64,000 bases of DNA from Collimonas pratensis (GTDB taxonomy: Bacteria; Pseudomonadota; Gammaproteobacteria; Burkholderiales; Burkholderiaceae_D), in NCBI RefSeq assembly GCF_001584185.1, contig NZ_CP013234.1, positions 2,170,001 to 2,234,000 of the forward strand, written 5' to 3'. How positions within the stretch are numbered: position 1 is the first letter of the stretch; the number at the start of each line of letters is the position of its first letter. Below are positions 8,742 through 18,095 of this stretch, in pieces. The position numbers and the translations under genes were made by a program. A model generated the notes under the pieces. That model had not been told where the DNA came from. It ran no database searches and saw only the letters and a program-made list of their open reading frames with translations.

Positions 8742-10112
8742 TTAAGCCACAGCGCTCTGCTCAAGTGTACGACTATTCTTGGTCAACAGGAAAACCACAT
8801 AGCCGCAGGCGAGGAAAGCCGCGAACACGCCGAAGATCAGCAGGTTGTAGTAAATCATGGTGGCCATGCAGACGCAGGCGCCGGCCAGCGCAAACGCCGG
8901 GAACCATGGATACAGCGGCGCACGGAATGGCCGCAGCATGTCGGGCGCGCTGCGGCGCAGGCGGAACAGGCTGAGCATGCTGACGATGTACATGGTGATG
9001 GCGCCGAAGACCGACATGGTGACGATGTTGGCCGTCAGGGTCTGGCCACCGAGCGTGATCAGTTCATCGCTGTAGATGGCGGCGATGCCGATCGCGCCGC
9101 CGGCCAGGATGGCCCGGTGCGGCGTGTTGAAGCGCGCATGGATCTTGGCGAAATAGCCCGGCAGATAGCCGTCCCGCGCCAGCGCGAAAATCTGCCGGGA
9201 ATAGCCGAGGATGATGCCGTGGAAGGAAGCGATCAGGCCGAACAGCCCCAGCCACACCAGCATGTGCAGCCAGTTGCTGTGCTCGCCGACAATCAGCTTC
9301 ATGGCTTGCGGCAGCGGATCGTTGATGTTGGCCAGCTTGGTCCAGTCGCCGGCGCCGCCGGCAAACACCATGACCCCGATCGCCAGCAGCACCAGCGTGA
9401 TGATGCCGGTGATATAGGCGATCGGGATGGAGCGCTGTGGATCCTTGGCTTCCTCGGCCGCCATCGCCACCCCTTCGATCGCCAGGAAAAACCAGATGGC
9501 GAACGGGATAGCGGCAAACATGCCGGGAATCGAGGCCAGGCTGAAATGGTCTTGGCCGGACCAGCCGCCCTTGACGAAATGCGCAATCGAAAAACCGGGC
9601 GAAACCACGCCCATGAACACCAGCAGCTCGAAAATCGCCAGCAGGGTGACGCACAGCTCAAACATGGCAGCGATCTGCACGCCGACGATATTCAGCGTCA
9701 TGAATACCAGATAGGCGCCGACTGCGGCGGTTTTCGGGTCGAGTGCGGGAAACTGCACGTTCAGATAGGCGCCGATCGCCAGCGCAATCGCCGGCGGCGC
9801 AAATACGAATTCGATCAGGGTGGCGGCGCCGGCAATATAGCCGCCCAGCGGCCCGAAGGCTTTTTTGCTGTAGGCGAACGGACCGCCGGCATGCGGGATC
9901 GAGGTGGTCAGTTCGGTGAAGCTGAAGATGAAGGCGGTATACATGGCGGCGATGAACAGCGCCGTCACGGTAAACCCCAGCGTACCGGCCGAGGCCCAGC
10001 CATAACTCCAGCCGAAATATTCGCCCGATATCACCAGGCCGACCGCAATCCCCCATAGCTGTATGGTGCCGAGGGTCTGTTTCAGGGCCGGTGCGCCGGT
10101 TTTTGCGTTCAT
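8742..10112 (-). CDS. eat: Ethanolamine permease (APC family)
   Basis: 456 residues with about 12 membrane helices. The APC-family N-terminus TLGTIQLWGIAVGLVISGEYFGW, SIPHAGGPFAYSKKAFGP and EGVAMAAEEAKDPQRSIP are characteristic of the Eat ethanolamine permeases. It imports ethanolamine for the EutBC lyase encoded directly downstream (34-base gap). The ATG at 10112 has GGAG at about -9; a longer in-frame version to 10301 lacks support. It is the first gene of the operon, divergent from a patatin gene. Confidence 0.93.
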   Translation of the reverse strand: MNAKTGAPALKQTLGTIQLWGIAVGLVISGEYFGWSYGWASAGTLGFTVTALFIAAMYTAFIFSFTELTTSIPHAGGPFAYSKKAFGPLGGYIAGAATLIEFVFAPPAIALAIGAYLNVQFPALDPKTAAVGAYLVFMTLNIVGVQIAAMFELCVTLLAIFELLVFMGVVSPGFSIAHFVKGGWSGQDHFSLASIPGMFAAIPFAIWFFLAIEGVAMAAEEAKDPQRSIPIAYITGIITLVLLAIGVMVFAGGAGDWTKLANINDPLPQAMKLIVGEHSNWLHMLVWLGLFGLIASFHGIILGYSRQIFALARDGYLPGYFAKIHARFNTPHRAILAGGAIGIAAIYSDELITLGGQTLTANIVTMSVFGAITMYIVSMLSLFRLRRSAPDMLRPFRAPLYPWFPAFALAGACVCMATMIYYNLLIFGVFAAFLACGYVVFLLTKNSRTLEQSAVA

Positions 10113-10495
10113 GACTTTTCTCCACGATGGTTTCAGCTGCACGAAAATCCAAACAAACTCTGTTGCCCGATCACAGCGCGTTGCCGCGCCACTTTGGTTC
10201 GCCGGTGAAAGAAAGCGGTGCAGCAGCGGGCGCGACGCTAGCGCGAGCCCGATCTTGAATGCTGAAAAGCAAATTGCGTGCCCTTGTGGTGCACAATGCA
10301 TTGCCGCTCACTAAGAAAGCCAGCTGACAAGATGCGCACGAAACTGATTTCAAGAAAACGCGCGACGCGAAAGATTGGTAAATTAGTGGAATATGTGGGA
10401 GGGTATAGGCAAGCAGCGCAATCGATTGTGCTCTTCGCGTCCAAATTGCAGCTGCGGACGACAAGCAACAGATAACCATCTCGGGAACTCTATTC
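10113..10495. other. Divergent promoter region between eat and the patatin gene
   Basis: 383 bases with no supported gene. It must hold the eat-eutBC promoter (minus) and the promoter of the patatin gene (plus). I see no cobalamin riboswitch-like block and no obvious operator palindrome. The segment 10360-10400 is locally AT-rich. Confidence 0.4.
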
Positions 10496-11521
10496 ATGCA
10501 AAACAAGATAATCACGCTGGCCTTGCAGGGCGGCGGTTCACACGGCGCATTTACCTGGGGCGCCCTGGACCGTCTGCTGGAAGAGCCGCGCATCGATATC
10601 GAAGGTATCAGCGGCGCCAGCGCCGGCGCCATGAATGCAGTGGTGATGAGCTACGGCTTGGCGATTGGCGGGCGCGACGGTGCGCGCCAGGCGTTGGCGG
10701 ACTTTTGGGACAGCGTCAGCACCCGCGACCTGTACAGCTTCATGCGGCCGGACGCCTTGAGCGAAGCAGGCATCGCTTCGCAGGCGACTTCCTCGGCCTT
10801 GCTCAAGCATATGTTTTCCGTGACTCGCATGTTCTCGCCATACCAGCTCAATCCCTTCGATCTGAATCCGTTGCGCGACATCCTCGGCAAGCAGGTCGAT
10901 TTCGACAGGCTGCGGGCGGAAGGCAAGATCAAGCTGTTCATCGCCGCCACCCAAGTCAGCACCGGCCGCCTGCGCATCTTCCGCAATGAGGACCTGACAC
11001 AAGACGCCTTACTGGCCTCGGCCTGCCTGCCATCGATGCACCACGCGGTCGAGATCGACGGCGAAGCCTATTGGGATGGCGGCCTCACTGCCAACCCGCC
11101 GATTTTTCCGTTGCTGCATCTGTGTAACTCGCCGGACGTGCTGGCGGTGCTGCTGCATCCGTTCCGGCGACCGCTGACGCCCACCAGCACCGACGAGATC
11201 GGCCAGCGCCTGAGCGAAATCAGTTTCAGCTCGACCTTTTTTACCGAATTGGGCGGGCTGGCGCTGGCCAAGCGCGAAACCCAGGCCGATCCAGAGGCGC
11301 GCGGCAAAATGCATGATCGTTTGATGGAACTGCAGATTCACGTGATCGATTCCGATGCCCTGATGAGCCAGCTGAGCGTGGCCAGCAAGCTCAACACCAA
11401 AGCTTCGTTCATCCACGCTTTGCGCGATGCCGGACGCGCGCGCGCGGAGCACTGGTTGCAGGAAGAGTTTGCCGGCGGCGAACTGAAATCCAATTTCGAT
11501 CTTGGCCAATTCCTGGCATAA
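10496..11521 (+). CDS. Patatin-like phospholipase
   Basis: 341 residues. The oxyanion loop GGGSHGAF (residues 12-19), the nucleophile GASAG with Ser42 and the catalytic Asp194 in WDGG form the Ser-Asp dyad of bacterial patatins. It hydrolyses acyl chains from phospholipids or other lipids. There is no signal peptide, so the protein is cytosolic or uses another export route. It is divergent from the ethanolamine operon and 33 bases upstream of an alpha/beta hydrolase; together these could take phosphatidylethanolamine apart, which is inference. Confidence 0.92.
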   Translation: MQNKIITLALQGGGSHGAFTWGALDRLLEEPRIDIEGISGASAGAMNAVVMSYGLAIGGRDGARQALADFWDSVSTRDLYSFMRPDALSEAGIASQATSSALLKHMFSVTRMFSPYQLNPFDLNPLRDILGKQVDFDRLRAEGKIKLFIAATQVSTGRLRIFRNEDLTQDALLASACLPSMHHAVEIDGEAYWDGGLTANPPIFPLLHLCNSPDVLAVLLHPFRRPLTPTSTDEIGQRLSEISFSSTFFTELGGLALAKRETQADPEARGKMHDRLMELQIHVIDSDALMSQLSVASKLNTKASFIHALRDAGRARAEHWLQEEFAGGELKSNFDLGQFLA

Positions 11522-11554
11522 CACCGGTCCCACCATGCAACCCATACAAGTCCC

Positions 11555-12451
11555 ATGCCGATGAAATTATCCCGTTCCGAGTTCATTCCTTTGCGCGGCT
11601 TGCGCTATCACGTACGCCACTGGGGTCGCGCCGGCGCCCCCAAGATTTTCATGATGCATGGCTGGATGGACGTTTCCGCCTCGTTCCAGTTCGTGGTCGA
11701 TTGCCTGCAGCGCGACTGGCATGTGATCGCGCCGGACTGGCGCGGTTTCGGCCTGACAGAAGGGCCGCCGGTGGACAGTTACTGGTTTCCCGATTACCTG
11801 GCCGACCTCGATGCCATCCTGCAGCACTATGCCGGCGATGAAGCGGTCAACCTGCTTGGCCACAGCATGGGCGGCTATGCGGTCGGCCTGTATGCGGGCA
11901 CGCGGCCGCAGCGGATCAAGGCGTTGATCAACCTGGAAGGGTTCGGCGGCGCGCATCTGGCGGCGGACCAGGCGCCCGTGCGCTACGCCAAATGGCTGGA
12001 TCAACTGATCGAATCGGCGGCCTTGCAAAGCTATCCGGATGCGGCGGCGGTGGCGGCGCGCCTGCAGAAAACCAATCCGCGCCTGAGTGATAGCCGCGCA
12101 GCCTTCCTGGCACAGCACTGGGCGCGCCAGAATGACCTGGGACGCTGGGAAATCCTGGCCGATCCGGCGCACAAGATCATCAACCCGGTCTTGCCGCGGG
12201 TCGAGGAAATGCTGGCCTGCTGGCGCAGCACGACGGCGCCGGTGCTGTGCGTCGAGGCGGCGGAAACCAATATGTGGCAATGGATGGGCGGCCAGGAAAC
12301 CATGCGCGCAGAAGTCGACCGCCGCATCGCCTGCCTGCCGCATGCCAGGATGGCCTTCATTGCCGAAGCCGGCCACATGCTGCACCACGACCAGCCGCAG
12401 GCGCTGACGCAGCTGATCGAGGATTTCCTGCTGGAGCAGGGCGTGGCCTGA
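11555..12451 (+). CDS. Alpha/beta hydrolase
   Basis: 298 residues with the classical hydrolase order: HGWMDVSASF near the oxyanion hole, the nucleophile elbow GHSMGG with Ser104, and a C-terminal AGHMLHHDQP with the catalytic His near residue 273. The cap region (about residues 130-200) is helical. Probably an esterase or lipase-type enzyme; the substrate is unknown. It follows the patatin gene closely and is likely co-transcribed. Confidence 0.9.
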   Translation: MPMKLSRSEFIPLRGLRYHVRHWGRAGAPKIFMMHGWMDVSASFQFVVDCLQRDWHVIAPDWRGFGLTEGPPVDSYWFPDYLADLDAILQHYAGDEAVNLLGHSMGGYAVGLYAGTRPQRIKALINLEGFGGAHLAADQAPVRYAKWLDQLIESAALQSYPDAAAVAARLQKTNPRLSDSRAAFLAQHWARQNDLGRWEILADPAHKIINPVLPRVEEMLACWRSTTAPVLCVEAAETNMWQWMGGQETMRAEVDRRIACLPHARMAFIAEAGHMLHHDQPQALTQLIEDFLLEQGVA

Positions 12452-12578
12452 GGACGCTGCGGCGCGGGGGAAATGTGCGTTTGCAGCATAGGGCAGCCAA
12501 GAGGCGTACAATCTGGCTATGACGCCGCTGTTCGGCGGCTGGCGGGTCTTCCCCGGCACTTCCCCTGTAGGACTAATG

Positions 12579-13409
12579 ATGTTGAATGCTGATCTTCATT
12601 GCCACTCCAATGTTTCCGACGGTACGCTGACGCCGATGGCGGTGGCGGCGCGCGCCAAGGAAAACGGCGTGGACCTGTGGGCGCTGACCGATCACGACGA
12701 AATCGACGGCATCGCCGAAGCACGGGCGGCAGCGGCGGCGCTCGACCTGTCGTATGTCGCCGGCGTAGAAATTTCGATTACCTGGGCCAACCAGACCATA
12801 CACATCGTCGGCTTGCAAATCGACGAAACCGACCCGCAGCTGGTGCAGGGCCTGGCGACGACGCGCGGCGGCCGCGAGCGGCGCGCGCATGAAATGGCGG
12901 CGCAGCTGGCGACGGTGGGGATTCCCGATGCCTTCGAAGGCGCCTTGAAGCATGTCGGCAATCCCGACCTGATCTCGCGCACCCATTTCGCCCGCTACCT
13001 GGTGGAGATCGGCCGTTGCGCCGACACCAGCGAAGTATTCCGTAATTTCCTCACTGAAGGCCATCCCGGTTATGTGCCGCACCGCTGGGCCTCGCTGGCG
13101 CAAGCGGTGCAATGGATACACGGCGCCGGCGGCGTCGCCGTGGTGGCCCATCCGGGGCGCTACAAGCTGAGCGACCTGGCCTTCGACGCCTTCTTCAGCG
13201 AATTCAAACAGCTGGGAGGCGCCGCCATCGAAGTCATGACCGGCAGCCACACGCCGGATCAGTATGACTATTACGCCAAGCTTGCCACGCGCTATGGTTT
13301 CCTGGCGTCACGCGGTTCCGATTTCCATAGCCCGGCGGAATCGCGCATCGACCTCGGCGCCTTGCCGCCCCTGCCTGATAGCGTTACCCCGGTCTGGCAT
13401 AACTGGTAA
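12579..13409 (+). CDS. PHP-domain phosphoesterase/5'-3' exoribonuclease (TrpH/YciV, RNase AM type)
   Basis: 276 residues. The PHP metal motif DLHCHSNVSDG opens the protein, followed by ALTDHDEIDGI, GVEISITW, and in the C-terminal half VVAHPGRY and GSDFHSP, all metal-ligand motifs of the PHP fold. E. coli YciV (RNase AM) of this family trims 5' ends of rRNA and degrades 3',5'-pAp; the same role is likely. ATGs at 12576 and 12579 compete; AGGA at 12569 is best spaced for 12579. A longer start at 12519 adds residues the family lacks. Confidence 0.88.
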   Translation: MLNADLHCHSNVSDGTLTPMAVAARAKENGVDLWALTDHDEIDGIAEARAAAAALDLSYVAGVEISITWANQTIHIVGLQIDETDPQLVQGLATTRGGRERRAHEMAAQLATVGIPDAFEGALKHVGNPDLISRTHFARYLVEIGRCADTSEVFRNFLTEGHPGYVPHRWASLAQAVQWIHGAGGVAVVAHPGRYKLSDLAFDAFFSEFKQLGGAAIEVMTGSHTPDQYDYYAKLATRYGFLASRGSDFHSPAESRIDLGALPPLPDSVTPVWHNW

Positions 13410-13415
13410 CGCCTA

Positions 13416-13574
13416 GTGTCGTGTCATGCCTCATCTGTCGACATCTCACTTGTCCTTGGCGCGTATCGCGTCGTTGCGCCTCGTCGCCATAGCCCCGCTA
13501 TGTCTCCTCGGCACGCCTAGCGCTACACGCCAAGGCCGGCGCGATATACCGACAGATGAGGCATGACACGGCAC
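13416..13574. repeat. 159-bp non-coding element with 25-bp terminal inverted repeats and conserved core hairpin
   Basis: Arms 13416-13440 and 13550-13574 are reverse complements with one mismatch (core GTGTCATGCCTCATCTGTCG). Inside is a nested pair around CCTTGGCG/CGCCAAGG and a core at 13483-13531 containing the hairpin CATAGC-CCC-GCTATG. The core is about 75% identical to that of the element at 37143-37425, whose terminal repeats are unrelated. It sits between the PHP gene and a membrane protein gene, and nothing in it codes. Confidence 0.8.
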
Positions 13575-13759
13575 CTGGCGACCGCAAACCGGCATGGCTG
13601 CTGCGTCGCAGCATAGTTACTGCCTTTGCATGTCTATGATTCTGTACTACCCTGAAAGAGAGTCCTGCGCGGCGTGTGTGTGACGTTTCTGCGCCGGCCT
13701 GGCGTCGTCGCAGCCGTCGCTGCGGTGTAGCCGCTTGTTATCGCTTTCAGGAGGTCATC

Positions 13760-14260
13760 ATGGAACTTCACATGCATTCGCATCACATGGAGCATCGCCT
13801 GCCGGACTGGCCGGCAGCGGCAGTCTCCGGTTTTGCCGCCGGTGCGGTCGTGATGGTGCTGGAACTGCTCTGGTCTTCTATATTCACCGACACCAGTCCC
13901 TGGGCGACATCGCACATGATTGCCGCCATCGTGATGGGACCGGATACGCTGCAATCAACCACCTTCAGCGTCGGCATCGTCGCCGTTGCGCTGGCCACCC
14001 ATTACGTGCTCGGGATTGTGCTGGCGGTGATCCTGGCTGCCATCATCGCGCCTTTCCATTTTGACTCCAGCATCGGCATGGTATTGCTGACCGGCGCCGT
14101 GTTCGGCCTGGTGGTCTATCTGTTCAATTTTTACGGCATGGTCCGCTTCTTCTCGTGGTTTGCCGATATGCGCGGCTGGGCAACGCTGGCCGCCCACCTG
14201 GTATTCGGCATGTCGGCCGCGATCATCTACTGGAAGCTGGAACGGCCTTTGGGACAATAG
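13760..14260 (+). CDS. Uncharacterised inner-membrane protein beside the oxidase cluster
   Basis: 166 residues with a His/Met-rich cytoplasmic-looking N-terminus (MELHMHSHHMEHRLPDW) and four to five hydrophobic segments, e.g. VSGFAAGAVVMVLELLW, VALATHYVLGIVLAVILAAI and MVLLTGAVFGLVVYLFNFYG. The start is well supported: CAGGAGG seven bases before the ATG. I do not recognise the family. It lies 212 bases upstream of the cytochrome oxidase genes on the same strand. A metal-related or oxidase-associated role is possible from the His-rich end and the context, but unproven. Confidence 0.75.
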   Translation: MELHMHSHHMEHRLPDWPAAAVSGFAAGAVVMVLELLWSSIFTDTSPWATSHMIAAIVMGPDTLQSTTFSVGIVAVALATHYVLGIVLAVILAAIIAPFHFDSSIGMVLLTGAVFGLVVYLFNFYGMVRFFSWFADMRGWATLAAHLVFGMSAAIIYWKLERPLGQ

Positions 14261-14472
14261 CGGTGCGCGCTGGGTTGTCTGCTTAACCATCATTTGCCGT
14301 GAGTGGCGACGGATCAGGAGAACATTCCTGATCCGTTCGCGTACTCATATGCATAAAAATGGCAAGGGGCCTGAGCACAGAGCGTGCTCAGACTATCGTT
14401 GTAAGCATTCAGAGAGTACTTCATTGCATTTGCATCACTTCCGCGGCGCGTTCCGCAGGAAAGAGGATAGCT

Positions 14473-15645
14473 ATGGCCATGGCAGTCGCACTCATCCTGA
14501 TCGTTGTCGCTTCGGTGCTGTTTCATTTTTTCAGCCCGTGGTGGGCCACCCCGCTGGCCTCCAACTGGCGGCAAATGGACGATACGCTGACCATCACCCT
14601 GATCATCACCGGCATCTTCTTCGTCGTCATCAACCTGTTCATCGTGTACACGCTGCTGCGCTTTCGCCACCGCGAAGGGCGGCAGGCAGCCTATAAGCCG
14701 GAGAATCGCAAGCTGGAACGCTGGCTGATCATCGCCACCAGCGTCGCCATCATGGGCTTGCTGGCGCCGGGGCTGTTCGTGTATGCCGCCTACGTCACCG
14801 TGCCGGCGAACGCGCGCGATGTCGAAGTGATCGGCCAGCAGTGGCAATGGCGCTTCCGCTATCCCGGCCCCAGCGGCAAGCTTGGCCGCTCCAGCGTGGC
14901 GCTGATCAGCGCCGCCAATCCCTTCGGACTGGATCCAGCCGATCCGGCCGGCCAGGACAATATCCTGATCAACAACAACGAACTGCATCTACAGGTCGAC
15001 CAGCCGGTGCGCATGCTGCTGCGCTCGCTCGATGTGCTGCACGATTTCTACGCACCGCCGTTCCGCGCCCGCATGAACATGGTGCCTGGCATGATCACTT
15101 CATTCTGGTTCACGCCGAACAAGATCGGCCGTTATGAAGTCTTGTGCGCGCAGCTGTGCGGCGTCGGCCACGCCGGCATGCGCGGCTATGTGGTGGTGGA
15201 AGACGCTGCCAGCTACCAGAAGTGGCTGAAGGCGCAGCCGACCTTTGCCCAGAGCATGGCGCCGCCGCCGGCGCCAACCGTGGCTGTCGCTGCCGGCGCC
15301 GCGGTAGCAGCGGCCGGCGATGTGCTGGCGCTGCAGGGCAAGGCGCTGTCTGAATCCAAGGCTTGCGTGGCCTGCCATACGGTAGACGGCACGCCGCGCG
15401 TCGGCCCCACCTGGAAAGGCTTGTATGGCAAAACCGAAACCATGGAAAACGGCGCTACCGCACTGGTCGACGAGGCTTATCTGAAGGCGTTCATCCGCGA
15501 TCCGCAGGCGCGCGTGGTGAAAGGCTTTGCGCCGATGATGCCGAAGATCGAGATGAACGACGCTGAGCTGGCGGCCCTGGTGGCTTATATCAAATCGATA
15601 GGCGCGCCGCCGCCAGCCGCACCGAAACCGCAAGCGCAACAATAA
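14473..15645 (+). CDS. coxB: Cytochrome c oxidase subunit II with fused cytochrome c domain (caa3 type)
   Basis: 390 residues. Two membrane helices (about 2-20 and 38-62, plus a further hydrophobic stretch near 85-105) precede the CuA domain, whose ligands appear as CAQLCGVGHAGM: Cys225, Cys229, His233, Met236. An Ala/Pro linker leads to a C-terminal class I cytochrome c with CVACH (Cys298, Cys301, His302). It passes electrons from cytochrome c via CuA to subunit I. The ATG at 14473 has AGAGGA upstream; the longer in-frame start at 14359 has no family support. First structural gene of a five-gene oxidase operon. Confidence 0.95.
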   Translation: MAMAVALILIVVASVLFHFFSPWWATPLASNWRQMDDTLTITLIITGIFFVVINLFIVYTLLRFRHREGRQAAYKPENRKLERWLIIATSVAIMGLLAPGLFVYAAYVTVPANARDVEVIGQQWQWRFRYPGPSGKLGRSSVALISAANPFGLDPADPAGQDNILINNNELHLQVDQPVRMLLRSLDVLHDFYAPPFRARMNMVPGMITSFWFTPNKIGRYEVLCAQLCGVGHAGMRGYVVVEDAASYQKWLKAQPTFAQSMAPPPAPTVAVAAGAAVAAAGDVLALQGKALSESKACVACHTVDGTPRVGPTWKGLYGKTETMENGATALVDEAYLKAFIRDPQARVVKGFAPMMPKIEMNDAELAALVAYIKSIGAPPPAAPKPQAQQ

Positions 15646-15671
15646 ACGTCATTCGCACAACAAGGACAGCC

Positions 15672-17447
15672 ATGGCCTACACTGACGACCGCACGCATCA
15701 AGACCTGCACCACGACCATTTGCCGCAAGGCTTCTTCCGCAAATACGTCTGGAGCCAGGATCACAAGGTGATTGCGATCCAGTACGCCAGCGTCGCCATC
15801 CTGGCCGGACTGGTGGGGGTCGGGCTGTCCAACCTGATGCGGCTGCAGCTGGGCTTTCCCGGCAAGTTCGCCTTCATCGATGCACCGCACTATTACCAGT
15901 TCATGACCATGCACGGCATGATCATGGTGATCTACCTGCTGACCGCGCTGTTCCTGGGCGGCTTCGGCAACTACCTGATCCCGCTGATGGTGGGCGCGCG
16001 CGACATGGTGTTCCCTTATCTGAACATGCTGAGTTTCTGGGTCTACCTGGTGTCGGTGATCGTGCTGATGGCCAGTTTCTTCGTGCCGGGCGGGCCTACC
16101 GGCGCCGGCTGGACGCTATACCCGCCGCAGGCGATCCTGCCAGGCACGCCGGGCTATGAGTGGGGCATCATCCTGATGCTGGTGTCGCTGCTGATCTTCA
16201 TCGTCGCCGCCACCATGGGCGGCCTGAACTATGTCACCACGGTGCTGCAGGCGCGCACTGAGGGCATGACCCTGCTGCGCATGCCGCTGACGGTGTGGGG
16301 TATTTTCGTCGCCACCATCCTGGCCTTGCTGGCATTTCCGGCGCTGTTCGTGAGCGGCGTCATGATGCTGCTGGATCGCACGCTGGGCACCAGTTTTTTC
16401 ATGCCGGCACTGGTGTCGATGGGGCAGGTCAGCAATTACAAGGGCGGCAGCCCCTTGCTGTTCCAGCACCTGTTCTGGTTTTTCGGCCATCCCGAGGTGT
16501 ACATCGTGGCCTTGCCAGCATTCGGCATCGTTTCCGACCTGATCAGCGTGCATGCGCGCAAGAGCATCTTCGGCTACCGCACCATGGTCTGGGCGATCCT
16601 GGCGATCGGCGTGCTCAGCGTGGTGGTGTGGGCGCACCACATGTTCGTCAGCGGCATGAATCCGTATTTCGGTTTCTTCTTTGCCACCACCACCCTGATC
16701 ATTGCCGTGCCTACCGCCATCAAGGTGTACAACTGGGTGCTGACGCTATGGAATGGCGATATTCATCTGTCGATACCGATGCTGTTCGCGCTGGCTTTCG
16801 TCAGCACTTTCCTGATCGGCGGCCTGACCGGCCTGTTCCTCGGCAATGTCAGCGTCGATATTCCACTCTCCAATACCTATTTCGTGGTGGCGCATTTCCA
16901 TATGGTGATGGGAGTGTCACCGCTGCTGGTGATTTTTGGCGCCATCTATCACTGGTATCCCAAAATTACCGGCCGCATGCTGCACGATGGGCTGGGCAAG
17001 CTGCATTTCTGGGTCACCTTCCTCGGCACTTATGCGATCTTCTTTCCCATGCACTACCTCGGCATTCTCGGCATGCCGCGCCGCTACTATGCTTTCGAGG
17101 GATATAAATTCATTCCTGACTCGGCGCAGACCATGAACGCTTTCATCACCGTGATCGCGCTGTTCGTGGCGACGGTGCAACTGACCTTCATTTTCAATAT
17201 GGTGTGGAGCGTTTTTTACGGCAAGCGTGCCGGCCCCAATCCGTGGCGCGCGGCGTCGCTGGAATGGCAGACGCCGGAAACGCCGCCCACCCATGGCAAC
17301 TGGGGGCCGCATCTGCCGGTGGTGTATCGCGGCGCTTACACGTATAGCGTGCCGGGAGCGAAAGAGGATTTCATCGCCCAGAATGCGCCGCCGGTGCCCG
17401 GCGATGCAGAGTCGCGCCTGCCGCGCGATAAGGAGGCTCTCGCATGA
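15672..17447 (+). CDS. ctaD: Cytochrome c oxidase subunit I
   Basis: 591 residues, about 12 membrane helices. The haem-copper core is complete: HGMIMVIYL (low-spin haem His), the GHPEVYI motif with the His-Tyr pair of the CuB site, AHHMFVSG, and HFHMVMGVSPL with the distal haem ligands. It forms the oxygen-reducing and proton-pumping core in the inner membrane. The gene follows coxB by 26 bases with an AAGGA ribosome site, and its last codons overlap the start of the next gene (ATGA). Confidence 0.97.
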   Translation: MAYTDDRTHQDLHHDHLPQGFFRKYVWSQDHKVIAIQYASVAILAGLVGVGLSNLMRLQLGFPGKFAFIDAPHYYQFMTMHGMIMVIYLLTALFLGGFGNYLIPLMVGARDMVFPYLNMLSFWVYLVSVIVLMASFFVPGGPTGAGWTLYPPQAILPGTPGYEWGIILMLVSLLIFIVAATMGGLNYVTTVLQARTEGMTLLRMPLTVWGIFVATILALLAFPALFVSGVMMLLDRTLGTSFFMPALVSMGQVSNYKGGSPLLFQHLFWFFGHPEVYIVALPAFGIVSDLISVHARKSIFGYRTMVWAILAIGVLSVVVWAHHMFVSGMNPYFGFFFATTTLIIAVPTAIKVYNWVLTLWNGDIHLSIPMLFALAFVSTFLIGGLTGLFLGNVSVDIPLSNTYFVVAHFHMVMGVSPLLVIFGAIYHWYPKITGRMLHDGLGKLHFWVTFLGTYAIFFPMHYLGILGMPRRYYAFEGYKFIPDSAQTMNAFITVIALFVATVQLTFIFNMVWSVFYGKRAGPNPWRAASLEWQTPETPPTHGNWGPHLPVVYRGAYTYSVPGAKEDFIAQNAPPVPGDAESRLPRDKEALA

Positions 17448-18085
17448 ACCAGGCTGCCATCTTGAAAAGCGCGGGCGGCGGCTACGGCAAGCCCGCCGCG
17501 GACAATACGCTGGAACGTCGCTACGCCGCCATCAGCGTTGCCCTGTGGCTGTTCATGGCGGTCGCCAGCGCCTTGTTCCTGCTGTTCATCGCCGCCTACA
17601 TCATGCGCATGGACGGCGCCGACTGGTCGCCGCTGGCGATGCCTTGGCAGCTCTGGCTGAGCAGCGCGATACTGGTGTTCGCCAGCGTGCTGTTGCAATT
17701 TGCAGTGGCTGCCGCCGGCAGCCACCAGATGGAGCGCGCCCGCAGCCTGCTGTTGCTGGCGGGCACCGGCAGCATCGCCTTCCTCGGCGCCCAGCTGTGG
17801 GGCTGGCAGGCGCTGCAGGCGATCCACGTGACGGCCAGCGGCAATCCGGCCGGCAGCTTCTTTTATCTGCTGACAGCCATGCACGCCTTGCATGTGGCCG
17901 GCGGCCTGGTCGGCTGGGGCATGGCGGCGGCTGGTCCCTGGCGCCGGGAGCCGCGCCGTCTGGCCTGGCGTATCCGCCTGTGCGCGCGTTACTGGCACTT
18001 CTTGCTGGCGGTCTGGCTGCTGCTGTTTGCCGCATTGGGCTGGCTGACGCCGGACTTTGTGCGCATGGTGTGCGGCACTCGTTGA
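17444..18085 (+). CDS. Cytochrome c oxidase subunit III-like protein (first of two)
   Basis: 213 residues with about five membrane helices. Subunit III-like features are LWLFMAVASALFLLFIAAYIMRM, FFYLLTAMHALHVAGGLVGWG and the C-terminal ARYWHFLLAVWLLLFAALGW. It overlaps subunit I by four bases (ATGA), so translation is coupled. Two tandem subunit III-type genes after subunits II and I recall the coxMNOP arrangement of rhizobia, where the third gene is coxO. Confidence 0.88.
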   Translation: MNQAAILKSAGGGYGKPAADNTLERRYAAISVALWLFMAVASALFLLFIAAYIMRMDGADWSPLAMPWQLWLSSAILVFASVLLQFAVAAAGSHQMERARSLLLLAGTGSIAFLGAQLWGWQALQAIHVTASGNPAGSFFYLLTAMHALHVAGGLVGWGMAAAGPWRREPRRLAWRIRLCARYWHFLLAVWLLLFAALGWLTPDFVRMVCGTR

Positions 18086-18095
18086 AGGGGAGTAT

